Part shown: positions 33,701 through 48,700 of the stretch, one piece after another
Layout: the number at the start of each line of letters is the position of its first letter
Numbering within the stretch: the first letter of the stretch is position 1
DNA from: Triplophysa rosa
Taxonomy: Eukaryota > Chordata > Actinopteri > Cypriniformes > Nemacheilidae
Direction of reading: 5' to 3'
DNA length: 64,000 nt
Assembly: GCF_024868665.1 (NCBI RefSeq)
Contig: NC_079894.1
Coordinates: forward strand, 12,075,524 to 12,139,523
The notes under the pieces: generated by a model
What the model was told of the DNA's origin: nothing
The model's input: only the letters and a program-made list of their open reading frames with translations
Database searches by the model: none
Translations under genes and position numbers: made by a program

Positions 33701-36700
33701 TAGCAACTGTACTCTGATTACGAGTATTTTAAAATGTAACGTAATTCAATTACAAGTACTTGATTTTTGGAATCTGATTACGTAATCCAGATTACAAGTA
33801 TATCAGTTACTACCCAGCTCTGGAGATAGACTGGCTCAAATTTCTGTCTCATTCCATCCCAGATGTACATGACTTCCTTTCTTACATTGAACACAACAAA
33901 TAATTTTATATTAAATGCCATCATGTCAGCTTTTTATATGGGGTTAGGTTAACATGGTGAATCTGCTACAAAAAAACACACAAAAACTCAATTGGGTGAA
34001 TAAATGTCTTCTGAAGCACAGCGATACATTCAGAGAGAAAACAGTTAATATTTATAAGATATTTAGAGATTAATATGTCACATATCCATGGCCACAAACA
34101 TTTCAGTGCAGTAAGTTTAAATGTCAATAACGCAGAAACTTGCGTGTCTCGTGACCACACATGCCAATGACAACTGCAAATCAAAAAATATGACATATCA
34201 AAAACAATGTGAAGCTCAAAGTATTAAAGGGATAGGTTCACCCAAAAATAAAAATGTATTCACCCTCATGTGGTTCTAAACCTATATGACTTCACACAAT
34301 GAGATATTTTGAGAAATGTCCAAGTGGTTTTGTGTCCATACAATGGAAGTCAATAGGGTCCAATTTTATTTGGTTAACAACATTCTTCCAAATATCATCT
34401 TTTAGTGTTTTGCAGACTACCCTTGAATCATTTTTCTCACATTGTACATTTCTCACATTGTTGGCTCTGATATAAGATCACATGACTGCATTTTAATACA
34501 AAATTATTTATATTCAACTGAACAACGGAAGTCGTATACATCTGGGATGACGTGTGGGGTGAGTAAATTATGAGAAAATGATCATATTTTGGTGAACTAT
34601 TTCTCTAAGCTGCATACAACATGGATGTTTTGATGTGTGTATCATGTTTGGACCCTAATTATGATCGACAACAGTGATGCTTCCCTGTGTAAAACAATAA
34701 CACTGTCCTGCGATGTCCCCATCATTTTGTTTCAGGGCCCCTTATCAGGACAGAAATGCTAAAAACGACAACAACAACAACAACAGCATCAGCACCGGGT
34801 TTCTGTGCAGCTCAGTGCACATCGAGCTCCCAGAGGCCAAGCTTTGATTAGATTTTTCTGCTGTTTCTCACTAAAACGCTGAACACATCTACCGAGCGGT
34901 GCTTTACAATGATGCACAACAGCCATTAATCACACTCTGACACTTGGCATATTTTCATAAGCAGTTTGAAAATAAGACTTTGAAAATGTTTTTACATAAT
35001 AGCATCTTCAGATAGCACAACTTCATGTTCAGTCATGCAGAAGATAGCAGCAGGTCATTCTACTGGTCTTGGGCCTCAGGAGAGAGAAAGATGGATTAAA
35101 ATGATACTTTACTCTTAGACCAAAAAAAATCAGGCAACAGCAACAGCTAAATACAGCTACTGAACCCAAAGCACAAAATTCTATAAGATACATACAGTAC
35201 AAGACTGAAAAATATTTAGCCAAAAATATAAATGTGCCAAAATCAGATTTTTTTATTACAAAAGTACAGTACAATGTTTAAATGGATCCTCAAAATAACA
35301 TATTTTTTTTCTGACTTGATAAGCATGAAAAACTGTCTGAATGCAAGTAAACTGAAACACACAGGTACATATTTTATGTCCAACCTCATTTATCGCCAGC
35401 TGCTCTCCTCCTCCTCCTCCTGGGTGTCCAAAACGGTTAGAGGCGCTGCGAAACTCATTGTACAGGTCATCTTCACTCCCCACATCATCAGCGAGGCCAG
35501 ACTTATCCTGTGGTCCATCAGTTATCACCAACGCTGGAAAATAAAACACAAAACTCAATGTCACAGTCCTGCAACATTTGAACTCGAGTTTCTTAAACAC
35601 AGATTAGTATTAGTCATGGGCCTGTGTATTTGTGTGTTTGACTGGTCATGTAATCTCAACATCTTAAAAGAGATGACCGGGTCTTCATCTCTAGTGAGTG
35701 TACATCATTTTCTACATATCTTTAAAAAAAATTGTTTATGTATTTAGCCTAAAATTATTTTGTTTCTGTAAAACCTTTTAAAGGGGCAATGTACAGTACA
35801 GTGTATTTAACCCCCCTGCTAGGTTTGGCATCAGATTCACTCCAAAGCAACTTCTGAAAATCTTCTGAAAACTATCCTGACTGGATTTTTAAACATCGAG
35901 TCTTGAAAATAGTCAGCAAGAAAACACATTATATAATAACAACATAAATAGGCTACATGAAAATAATGGCTCTCAGTTATTTTCCTTTATTCTTTTCCCA
36001 TGCCTTATGAAACTAGAGCTTGAATGGTGTGAGGTTCTTATGTTTTGCTTTGTTCTTTTTGAAGCATCCATGAGAATCAACAGCTTCCTGTGGTTTCTGC
36101 AGGAACTTAATTCAGAGAGCTCAGCAATCAAATGTGCTAGAAATATATAAAAAATCAAAAAGTTATGTTTTGTCCTCATATGCGATTTCAAATAAGTTTG
36201 AGAAAAACGTAAATCATTTACATTTGAATGAGGGATACACCGAAATGTAAATTCTTGGCCGAAGCCGAATAAAAATAAAACACTTGGCCAAAGCAGGGTT
36301 CCTACACATTTTCCATTTCGAAATTCCATACTTTTCCAGACTCAAACATACACAGACTTCCCTGGAGATTTTTCAGACAATATTTAACATCTGACAAAGT
36401 AGTGGTTTACTGTTCACATGTATATTATTATAATATTTTGCCAAATAATCAGTGGACTGTTATAGCTATACCTGATAAACATTTAATTAACACCAAACCA
36501 AGACATGATAAATGTACATTTTATTGGAATTTAGTGCAATGTTAATAATTCGTCAAATTAAATAACTGTATACCTTCAACCCACAGCAACAGAAGGATTG
36601 GTGAAATACAATTCATTAATGAACATGAAAAGAGAACTAAAGTCCATTAACTTGGCTTCTTTCAAAATTTGACGACGTTCAATCAGGGCCATACGCAGGA

Positions 36701-39700
36701 TTTTAGAAATATCCGAGGTCCAAAAACTGAGTTTGTCCCAAACAAAAAAAAAGATGTCTTGAGCTACATGTGCATTTTAGAACAATTGGAGTGCAAATTA
36801 GATAACAATAGCTAAAACCATGTCTGTCTTTTTATGTTTATCAGTGATGAGTAAACACATGGTCAATTGATATTTTTATACAAATTACCAGATTGAAATA
36901 CAATCAATCTTTCAGGAGCATTTTGGTTTGGAATGACAACCCCCCAACCCTAACCATACCATGGAAATGGTGGGTACGGCCATGTGTTCAACATGTTTAG
37001 TCGAACAGTAGGGGGAGCCTGACTGTTAAGGTTACTGCTGACTAACTGTGTAACATCCAATCACAGCAAACACTCCTCCAGCAGACTTGGTCTAGCGCGG
37101 ATCTTCTGGCAGCGCTCGAAACATGCTCCAAACTTCATAAAAATACATTTATAAACAGAAATTCTTAATTTTATATTTTAGAAAACCAAATAGGGCAATA
37201 GTCTGGAAACTCACAATTTTCTCCATAATTTAATTTTTTCCATACTAATCCAGACCTGGAAAACAATCAAATAAAAATCCATACTTTTCCAAAACGTGTA
37301 GGAACCCTGCCAAAGGCCGAATATCCAACACCGAACATGTTTTTTTGCATTTCTTCTATTTATTTAGCCGATTTTTTCACTATTGCATAAACTGAATGAT
37401 CACAATGTGCTTTTTATATTTTAAACTAACTGACTGCATAAAGAATGCAATGTACTCTGTTCGCCAACAACAAAGTAGTTCGTTAAAAAGTGTCATTTAA
37501 CAAGCCAACATCCATGCAAGCAATTCATGCTGAGGCTGACTGACAACCGTTTCAGTTCACTTCTCGCTAAACTCCGCCCACAAAAGCTGACTGACTGTTC
37601 TCTCAGAAGGTGTAATAAAGCGTGCGCATCTCTCTCTCTCTGTGCTGGTTCCTGCTTGATCGCATCAGACGTCAATGTATTCGCTAAAATGTATTCAACC
37701 ATATTTCACTTATTCGACCGAACACGCTTTTTTGCTATTTTCGGACGAATCATTTCAGTTGCCGAACATTCGGTGCATCCCTAATTAAAGCATATTAAAG
37801 CAATATAACACATTAAATCATTGCTAAAATTTGGACAGGAGTGTGAATGTACTGTAGAATTCAAATGTATTTTTCACATCAATACTCCAGATTTAGCGTG
37901 TAAGTGAACTCATGGTCTGCAGATGAACAAAGTTTACCATGGGGAGTCTGATGTTACGCAACCATTTCCCAGACAGGAAACTGAATGACCCTGCAATGTT
38001 CTTCATGTAGGCCTAAATGATTTGTATACTGCTGATAAAAGGATTAACCGAACAACAGCTGTAATATTTATTAAGCTGAAACTCATTAATAGTTGCTGGA
38101 TGTTTGTTAAAACGTGCACATCACATGAATATGAGATTGCTGTTATGAGAAAAGATTGCTGTTATACTAATCAAAGCTAAACATGTGGCACAACAGGTGT
38201 TCAAGCAGAAGCACAAGCACAGCTGACTGAAAATCCTTTGTCCAAGGGGAGGTTTTATTGAAACTGCTTTATGGTCAAGTTAGATTGGTCAGTCTTCTGT
38301 TCAATAGCTTGAAGCAAGATCTGTGCTGTTTCAGTCGCATCTCATTCATAAAGACAGCATCAAAGAAAAGCTTTGGCTGTTTCAACACATACTGTATAGC
38401 ATGTGACCTTTTTGTTCTACCTCAAATGATGGTATTAGTAAAAACAATGAATTGCTTGTTGTTTTTGTCGTATAATGTTTTTATAATGTTCTTATAATAT
38501 TTGTTTTAGCTCAGACTCTCATTCTATCAGCAGCCCAAAACTTCTTCCCAAAACTTTACACTTTCAAGCAGAAAGCAGTGTTGACAAAATGTCTATACAC
38601 ACTTCAAAATCTGGTTCTACAGCGGTCTGGGTGGTCCCAACACAGCACGCATTTGCTGTTGTTATGTCCTGGACAGACTCTATCTGCAGACTGGTAGGCT
38701 TCTCTCACAGACACCACTGCTATTATTTACTAGTGTGCAGTGAACCATTGGGCAAGAGACCTGCAAGTCTCTCTCTTCCTGACTCATTCATAATGAATGG
38801 ATGAGAGAAAATGCAGGTAGCCTCATATTTACACCTCTGAGAGATCCATTGTTCTAACAATGCTGAAGAAAACAGTCTGTTTATTTAAATAAGTCATGTA
38901 ACAAAATTTGTAATTTAATGTAATACAATAACACTTCAATTGGGTAGATGTTATTAAAAACACACCCAGCGGAATATTACGTCTGCTAATGCAGAAATGT
39001 AACTGTTAACCAAACTGGCTGTTTGTGTGAAAATGTCATCCTCTATGTAGGTTAATTGTGGAAGCTGTTGGATTGATTAGGGAGACTGATAGACGAATCA
39101 AATCGCTCTAATTTGTTTATCAGGCATTCAGTGGCCCATAAATGCAGCACATGTTAGTGCAGTCGACAGAGTAAAGCATTTCCAGGGCCGCATGGGCTGA
39201 TGATATCAAATATAATTCACTCAGAGCTGGAAGTCAGACGGTCACAATGGGGTAACCCAAACACTCCTGTCTAGGATTGCCCTCATGCACAAATAAGTTG
39301 ATATTCTGCAGACGTTTTCTTAGTGATGTTGGTAACAGTTTACAAATTTGTCACTTAACTACATTAGTTAACATTCACTTCAACAATACTTATTATTCAA
39401 TCATAGTTTATATTAATTTACGCATGTACTAATACATATTTATAATCAAAAGTTGTAATGTAAACAGGAAATGGTATAAACTAACAAAAAATACTTCGCG
39501 AAGCGAAGTTCCTAAAATCCCCTTAGGGGCTGTATCCACCGAGGCGCTTTTACGCGGCTGAAAAGCCAGGAGCTCGGCTGAAAACGCCCGCTGCAGGCGC
39601 TTTTGAAGGCGCAGCATTTTCCACGAGACGCTGTGGTTGCTATGTATGGTCCCGCCCCTCCTGCACTGTGATTGGATGACGAGTACAAAGTGACATTGAC

Positions 39701-42700
39701 GAGCTGAGCGCTTTTCCCAGAGTTGAATATTTTTCAACTCAGGGCGCCCGGTCAAACGCCGGCGCTGAACGTGAAAAAAACGCATAGCACCAGCGTAGAG
39801 CACAGAAAAAAACCGTCAGCTGATGGCTTTTTTTAAAAGCGCGGACGTTTCCATAGGAAACAATTGAAAAAACATGTCGGCCGCAGGCGTATACGCCTCG
39901 GTGGACACACCACCATAGGGGCTGTGTCCACCCAGGCGCATTTACGTGGCTGAATATGGCAGGAGCTCGGCTGAAAATGGCAGGAGCTCGGCTGAAAAGC
40001 CCACTGCAGGCGCAGCGTTCTGCCCAAAGTTGAGCATTTTTCAACTCAGGGCGCTCGGTCGAACGCCGGCGCTGAGTGTGAAAAAAACGCATAGCACCAG
40101 TGCAGAGTGCGGAAAAAAAACGTCACCTGAAGGCTTTTTTTAAAAGCACGGCGTTTCCATAGGAAACAATTGAAAAAACACGTCGGCTGCAGGCGTAAAC
40201 GCCTCGGTGGACACAGCGCCTTAGCTGTTATAAAATGCACTGCTTCGCGGGGCTTATTGCTTTTATAAAATGGTTATTCCATAAGCATAGCAAGGTTTCA
40301 TCAAATAAAGTAAATAAAATGATATTTAGGCTATGTAATGTGGTCAGCCGTTATAAATCGGGGTATTTTATAACGGCTTAGAACTCGGCTCAGCCAATCA
40401 GAATCAAGTACCAGAACTGACCGTTTTATAATTTATTACCTTAGAATGAGCTATTTCTATCCACATACACTGCGGGTCTGTTACGTGCCTAATATTGTGT
40501 GTGGGGAAATAGTTTGTACGGTGTTGTTTTGTTTTCTTGTTTTTGTTTCTCTCTCTCTGCCTGTCGCTCTTTAGGATCGTGCCCATTGGTTAACCGGCTT
40601 GTCAGTCCTAATTGACACTTGACTGTGGTATCCACCAATCTACATCGAGGCTCAGCCTATAAAACCCTTCCTTGACACCGGAAACATTAGAAGCATTACT
40701 CCCACTGCCACTTGTTTCTGCATAGTCCTTTGTTTGCCCTGTTGAAAAAAACAGCAGTTAGGTATGTTTTGATGCTGGTTTGACCAGCTTAAACCAGCTA
40801 AGGACCAGCACATGACCATCTTAAAGCAGCACATGACCAGCTTAAACCAGCACAAACCAGCATCAAAACATCCCAAACCAGCATATGCTGTTTTTTTTCA
40901 ACAGGGTGGTAGTTTGAGAATCTTCTGAGTGTTTAACGCTGTTAGTCTTTTGTATTTAGTGACACATGGCTCCTGTGCTGGTTAACACCTGACCGGAGGG
41001 TTTTTGAACAGGGAAGTATGTCACGTGACTTAGATTGTGCATCATGTAGTTCGGTTGCTGTTAAACACATTAGGTAAGGAGCATTTGCCAACCCATGTAG
41101 CCTACTTTTGGTTAGCAGAGAGTGTAGGTTTATTCAGAGCGTTTTAACGCCGAAGACCTGTGTTTTATTTTTTTGAAGGCAGTTTAGCAGGGGACGGGGA
41201 AAGTTAGAGTGTGTTTTTGTTTTGTTCTTTGCTTTAGCAACGCTCATGTTCTTTCCCTCCGTGTTTGTGGTAAAAACTGTAAATACCTGTAAAATATTGT
41301 GTATATACACTCACCTAAAGGATTATTAGGAACACCATACTAATACGGTGTTTGACCCCCTTTCGCCTTCAGAACTGCCTTAATTCTACGTGGCATTGAT
41401 TCAACAAGGTGCTGAAAGCATTCTTTAGAAATGTTGGCCCATATTGATAGGATAGCATCTTGCAGTTGATGGAGATTTGTGGGATGCACATCCAGGGCAC
41501 GAAGCTCCCGTTCCACCACATCCCAAAGATGTTCTATCGGGTTGAGATCTGGTGACTGTGGGGGNAAAATCCCCTTAGGGGCTGTATCCACCGAGGCGCT
41601 TTTACGCGGCTGAAAAGCCAGGAGCTCGGCTGAAAACGCCCGCTGCAGGCGCTTTTGAAGGCGCAGCATTTTCCACGAGACGCTGTGGTTGCTATGTATG
41701 GTCCCGCCCCTCCTGCACTGTGATTGGATGACGAGTACAAAGTGACATTGACGAGCTGAGCGCTTTTCCCAGAGTTGAATATTTTTCAACTCAGGGCGCC
41801 CGGTCAAACGCCGGCGCTGAACGTGAAAAAAACGCATAGCACCAGCGTAGAGCACAGAAAAAAACCGTCAGCTGATGGCTTTTTTTAAAAGCGCGGACGT
41901 TTCCATAGGAAACAATTGAAAAAACATGTCGGCCGCAGGCGTATACGCCTCGGTGGACACACCACCATAGGGGCTGTGTCCACCCAGGCGCATTTACGTG
42001 GCTGAATATGGCAGGAGCTCGGCTGAAAAGCCCACTGCAGGCGCAGCGTTCTGCCCAAAGTTGAGCATTTTTCAACTCAGGGCGCTCGGTCGAACGCCGG
42101 CGCTGAGTGTGAAAAAAACGCATAGCACCAGTGCAGAGTGCGGAAAAAAAACGTCACCTGAAGGCTTTTTTTAAAAGCACGGCGTTTCCATAGGAAACAA
42201 TTGAAAAAACACGTCGGCTGCAGGCGTAAACGCCTCGGTGGACACAGCGCCTTAGCTGTTATAAAATGCACTGCTTCGCGGGGCTTATTGCTTTTATAAA
42301 ATGGTTATTCCATAAGCATAGCAAGGTTTCATCAAATAAAGTAAATAAAATGATATTTAGGCTATGTAATGTGGTGTAGAGAGTGTAGGTTTATTCAGAG
42401 CGTTTTAACGCCGATTACCTGTGTTTTATTTTTTTGAAGGCAGTTTAGCAGGGGACGGGGAAAGTTAGAGTGTGTTTTTGTTTTGTTCTTTGCTTTAGCA
42501 ACGCTCATGTTCTAAAAACTGTAAATACCTGTAAAATATTGTGTATATATATTCTTACACCTTTTTGTAAATAAATCTTTGTTACCAGTCTTGCTTTTAT
42601 CAGAAGTGTACTTCAGAGCTAGCCACAACGAACCTGTTGAAAACAACTTGGGGACGTAACAGGTTCACCATGTTGTTTCTACAGTACCCCTAAATGGACA

Positions 42701-45700
42701 AACTGTTCTACAGAGCGCGTTTCGTAAATATGTTATATCCTTCTGCAAAGTAGTGAAAATGTGACGACATCTTAGTTCTGTGTCAGCCACCATAGTGCTT
42801 CGAAAGGAAGGGGTGGAATGAGCCATTGGTTGCATTTCGCAACCTCACCACTAGATGCCACTGAATTTAATGCACTGAACCTTTAATTATAACTAATGCA
42901 AATTAAAGCGATTGCATCTTATCGCAGATCTTATATTTTTGGAAATTAAAAGTATACTTGCATAACCATTACTTGTATAAAACTAACCGTAATGAACAAA
43001 ACTGCTTTCCAAGTGTATAACACAGAAATACTGTACAACCCTCAAATGTACTATGTGTGTTAACTCATGCATGTTTTATCTGGCTTACTAGGTTAGGGCA
43101 CCATGCATAAACACACACATATACTTATATTTATCTATACAGTTCTTGATCTGTTAAGGGTAATTTGAGGAGCCGTTCAAACAGGCAGGACTGTAAATGC
43201 GCGCTGACCTGTTTCTTCAAATAAAGTCGCCCGACTGCACAAATTCACCTTCCACTCAGTCTTATCCACTTGCACTTTACAGATTAAAGTCCTGAGTTCT
43301 AAAACTTCCATTATAACAAGTCATCAAAATGTGGACGTACTGTACATTAGTAAGCAAAGTTAGAGTAGCAAAGTACAGCAAGACTGAAGATAAAAGACTA
43401 TGAAATAATAGTATGTGCAACTTCACAACCTTCAGCATTTTTAAAGTCACATATTGAAAGTTTTTGCTAAGGTGGCTTTCTTTTTTACAAAGATGTAATT
43501 TATGTTAGTAAGTATGACATCTAATAGTCAAGCATATGTTCACAATTTGACACGTTTAAGTTAATTGTCACGTCAAGTCTAAAATCTCTTTACTGTAAGT
43601 ACAATTTTGCTTTCAGTTTAGTTTTGAAAACACTGAAATGAAAGGGAAAAACATGAAATGAATGACCAGTTAAAAAAATGCATTGCTTCCTTGTTTAGTA
43701 AGTTATACTGTTCTAAAGAAAGTATATAATGTTTAAATTTTTGCTAAATATTTAATAACATACATTAAAATGTATATTTAATTTATTATCTAGTACATTG
43801 GTAACTATTAGGCAAGTTCTTGTTTTATGTTCTGTAAATGAAAATGCAATAGGAAATGCATATTTGTTTTACCCATGTTAAATGAACATGCGTCTACGAT
43901 ATGGCAATATTTGTTAACAATGCAAAATGCTAAAGCACACCCCCCGTAGACTTAACAGCTATTGCAAAATACATCTTGGGTGCAACTGTCTGACTCGAGT
44001 TTTCATCTCTGCTAACAGCTGAGCAAGAAAATACTTCCTCTTAAAATATGCTGAGGTCTTCTCACGAGTTTGTGATCCGTGAGAGAGTGTTCTGTTTGTC
44101 ATTTTATGGTTCAAAAGCCTGCTCATGAGCGCCCCCTTTGTGACCATGACGCACTCTTCATACACTTGGACTTCACAGTGGATTGCTAGTCCTTGTGGAA
44201 ATTATATCATCAATGTGTGGAGTCAGAGAAGGACCACAGACACTGAGAGCACCATGTACAGTCAAACCATGATCAAGATTAGCATAACATGTGAAGAATA
44301 CTGCCGTAACTGTATAAAATAGCTCCAAAAAGTATTTTGGCAATGCTTAAAGTGTATAAAGTCTATTGTATTTGATGACAGAATATCAAGAAGAATCTTC
44401 TTCTCATATATTTTTGCAACATGTCCCTGCTGAAAAAAAAACTATAGAATCCCAATAGAAACCATCACAGAAATTCTAATGGTTTCCATTAAAATACCAT
44501 TATGAACTATTAACTTTTTCCATTAAAATCCATTACAAAATTCCTTTTTGTAGTGTGTTTTGGGCATTATTCCAACAGGATTTAATGGTTTCCATCTGCC
44601 AGATAACATCCCACCAATAGAATCCATCACATACCAGTAGACACCATAATAATTTACATTAAAACAATACGATTCCCATTATAACCATTAAATCCATTAC
44701 CTTTTGTATTTTGTTTTGGGTAGGGTTCTATTGTTTTTTCAGCAGACATATACATATTACTTTCAACCAACCTGTCACTTTTTTTGACATGGTTTCCTTA
44801 CAGAGTAACCACAAGTGTACAACTTTATCACATCGACTTTGTGACACGACATGTTTAACCAGGGTTTAAAGTGTCCAAATAGTGTTTCTACTATTTTTGA
44901 AAAGCACATAACAGTACATATTCTTAATTGTAATATAAATGCCTCTTGATACGCTGTTGTCTTATGCAATGACATTCATAAGTTTTTAAGTGTGGCTTAA
45001 GTGTCCAAATAGTCTGTAGCCACTTTAAATAATGTGACCCATGGTAAAAGAGGTAGGGTGGTTATCAAACATGTTTGCTGGTTTTAACTCATTTTCATGA
45101 AAGTCACAAATTCCATCAGCAATAAATACAGATTTCATTCTATATTTATCACAGTCTCTACACAACAGAATTAGATTAATACACATCCGCGTATTAAAAC
45201 ATAGCATAGCAGGTAAAGAGTTGGTTTAGAAACTGACTTTGAGTGCCAAAGAGATCAATGCAGATCTATATGCCCAAAAGGTCCTTCTGCAAAAACTCAT
45301 CAGCTCATTATCACATGACTGACTTTGTTTTAACACTCCAACAGTGTCCTACATTTACTTTGAACAGGCAAAATAAAATGAATCACTACTGTACTTCCTT
45401 ATTATTACAATATGCATTATCTTTTAAACATATAACATTGTTGCTTATGAATAGATTATACCAATTGGCAGTAAATGATTAGCCCCATTAATATTCATAT
45501 TGCATTGCTGAAAAACCAGATTGATTTCAAATTAGCCCTTTCATGACATAACATATGTTAGATACACATGTGCCCTAGTAAAACATTTAAATTCACAGGA
45601 GAGCTACGAGCAGAAAGACCCACATCTGTTCACACCTGACAGGAGAAATGATAGCGTGTTAGGTAAACCAAGCACATCGCTATTGTGATACAATGTGAAA

Positions 45701-48700
45701 AATGTATAAACCTGAGATAACTACATGCTTATTGTTGATATCAGAACAGAGTCAGACAGAGTCAATTTACTTCTATATATAAAAGTCACCAATAGGAGGA
45801 TTTTATGAACGGAAAACACACTACTGGTTTATAGTGGAATTACTTTAATCTTCCATTTAAGTACACAGGTCAGGAGAACCCATGTGTGCTTCGTGAAATG
45901 ACCATATACAGTAGTACACACACTAGCCAAGCAAGGACTGAATGTGCTTTATAAACGCACATGCTGATAGGTGTACATACTGTATTAAAACGCCATATGA
46001 TATAAAACTTTTGCTAGCCTGAGCACATGGAACAGATGTTTAAGAGCTTAAAAAAGCTGATGTCAATAAACGTGAGGAAACAGAACAGAAAACTGTGCTA
46101 GTCAGTGCATTTCATGTGCTCTTTGTGTTAAAGTTTTAAAGCCTAATGGAGGCTGTATTTAAGAAATACAGATAAAATATAGATATAGATAAAGATGATG
46201 AAGAGTTATCATAAGAGCGCCTGACTACTGAGAGATAGTGTGTGAATCACTGATAAGATCCGCACTGGAAAACATTCAAACTAACAGACAGACTGACATT
46301 CCCTAAGTCTCAGAGAAGAGACACCAGGCCCTGTGAGTAATCCTCACTTCACATACCCACACCATACTAATATACTCACTCTACACAAACTAGACTAATG
46401 TGTCTACGATGGACTTCACACTTAAAATAAAATGATATGATATGAGCATTTTGTAAGTCGCTTCGGATAAAAGCGTCTGATAAATGACTAAATGTAAATG
46501 AGATGATGATGAAGATGATGAAGCCTAACAGCATCACTGTGTTCTTATTCTTTTATGGTCTGAGTTTAAATACAGTAAGTGATGTTATTAGTTGACTTTG
46601 CAAATAAATGACAAATATTTAATAAAAGTTATAACTGTTCATTTCCCCCATCACATTATAATTGTGATTACTTAACATTTAACCCCATTTATGTTCTCAT
46701 GCCATGTTATTGTAATCCATTTTCTCTGTCAATAAAATGTTTACAGCCCTAACTAAAAAACATCAACAAAAAATAAAAAACATATTTTTTAATAAAATAA
46801 AATATATCAGAACAGAATAAAATTAAAACTGCCTTTTGTAAAAGCAATAAACCAATTGATGGCCATGCATAACAGTATTCTCTGGGTTATAGGAAAATAT
46901 TTATTTCTAAATTTAAAGTGATAGTTCACTCCAAAATAAAAATTCTTCATCATTTACTCACCATCTTGTAATTTCAAACCTGTCCGACTTTCTTTCTTCT
47001 ACACAGAAGAAGATATTTTGAAAATGTTTGTAACCAAATAGCATTAAATCCCACCGACTTCCTTTGTATGGACACAAAATCACAGGTATTTCTCAAAATA
47101 TCTTCTTTTGTGTTCCACAGAAACAAGAAAGTCATATAGGTTTTAAACAACATAAGGATTAATAAATGATGTTTTATCCCTTTAAGTGAACCACCATAAA
47201 CATTCTTCCAATACAGTGTTTTTCTGTATCAGATACAATACACACGCTCTAACATAATTCAGTTTCTACAACAAAGTTCTATAAGGCAACTGAAAATTAG
47301 ACTCAAGGGCGCTTAGAACAAATTTCCTGTGACGATGCAACAGCAGACAGAGCCCCTGGTATGTATAGAGTTCAGGCCGATCAGGCCGTGCCTAGCACAG
47401 CTCAGTCGGGGACTCCCACTGGTGTCTGAGAACAAACTTGAGAAAACTGATAAACTGTACTCACTACAGACAGACACATGCCATCTACTGACAGATGAAG
47501 ACATGCATGATATTCCTCACTTTCAGCTGAAAATGTCTGTGGCAAGAACACTGACGTGAACATAAGCTGCCTAGATAGTATGATAGAACCCAGACAGAGT
47601 GACGCTTGGGTGAGGAATTCTGGGTGAAGTGTTTCTTAGACAGTAAACAGAGGGGTCAGGGGAAAAAAGAGCCTCCATCTGATTCGTCTTCTGGCTGTAA
47701 CAAAGGATCAAGACTATGGCTGACTATATTCTAATGAACTGCTAATTTAGTCCTAACAAAAAAAGTTGTGTACTATACTATACAACCAAAACCCTGACCT
47801 CAAATGGCCAAAAGACAGAGGTCAGTGTGTTTCTTTGTTTATTTTTCTAGTAACATATGACAAATATTTCAGTTAAAGGGGTCAAATGACAGGGCTAAAA
47901 CGAATATCATCATTTGTTTTGGATGTAATGCAATGTGTATACACGATTTAAAGGTACAGTTTGTAACAATTTTGCAGTAAAATATCCAAAAAACACTAAG
48001 CTAGTGTTATATATTTTGTTCAGCTGAGTACTTACAATATCTCAAATGTTTCCAACGACTTGTAAATCGTGAGAAAATCGCCATTCTAAACAGTGACACG
48101 GGCTGTGCAGTCACCTGTCAATGGCGTCATATCCGCGTTCCCCTTTGTTACCGCCCTTACTGACGTAGAAACCACATGACAACAGTGTCGTGGACAAATG
48201 CGGAAGTAGTGTCTGTCTAGCGACTAGCAAGCCACTCACTTGTTTCGAGCAGTCACTTATTTATGGACCACAATTATTCGCAACAATTATAAAACTTTAC
48301 CTCATCTGCTAACATAATTTCTCGTTCCCGTCTGATTGATGGCCATCAGCAGTGGAGTTGAAGACAACAGATCCCATCATTCCACGCGCCTTCACAACGT
48401 CATCAAGCTACGGCATTGTTGTTGTTTTGATCGTGCGCCCTCTAGCGGCTGTTTTTACAAACTGCACCTTTAAGGTTCAAAAACGCTGTATTTTCCACAT
48501 TCCGTGCATTTTTGTATCTCCTCTTTGCCCCGCCTCTCTAAAACGCGCTGATGTTACAAAGCTCATCGCTCTGAAAAGCAAGGTGTGCTATGATAACCAG
48601 TGCATAGTGATTGGTTGAATACGGCAAGCGTGGGACGGAAATGTAACGCCTCTTACCATATTTGGAACATCATGTTCCCAAGCAATTGTACTGACAGGTG

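Noticed and set aside
39429..42271. Several 60-171-codon ORFs with repeated R-R-R-S/T-x-R-P-E-L-K-N
   Set aside because: They are translations of the duplicated palindromic elements; one crosses the N into the Tc1 fragment and is an artefactual fusion.
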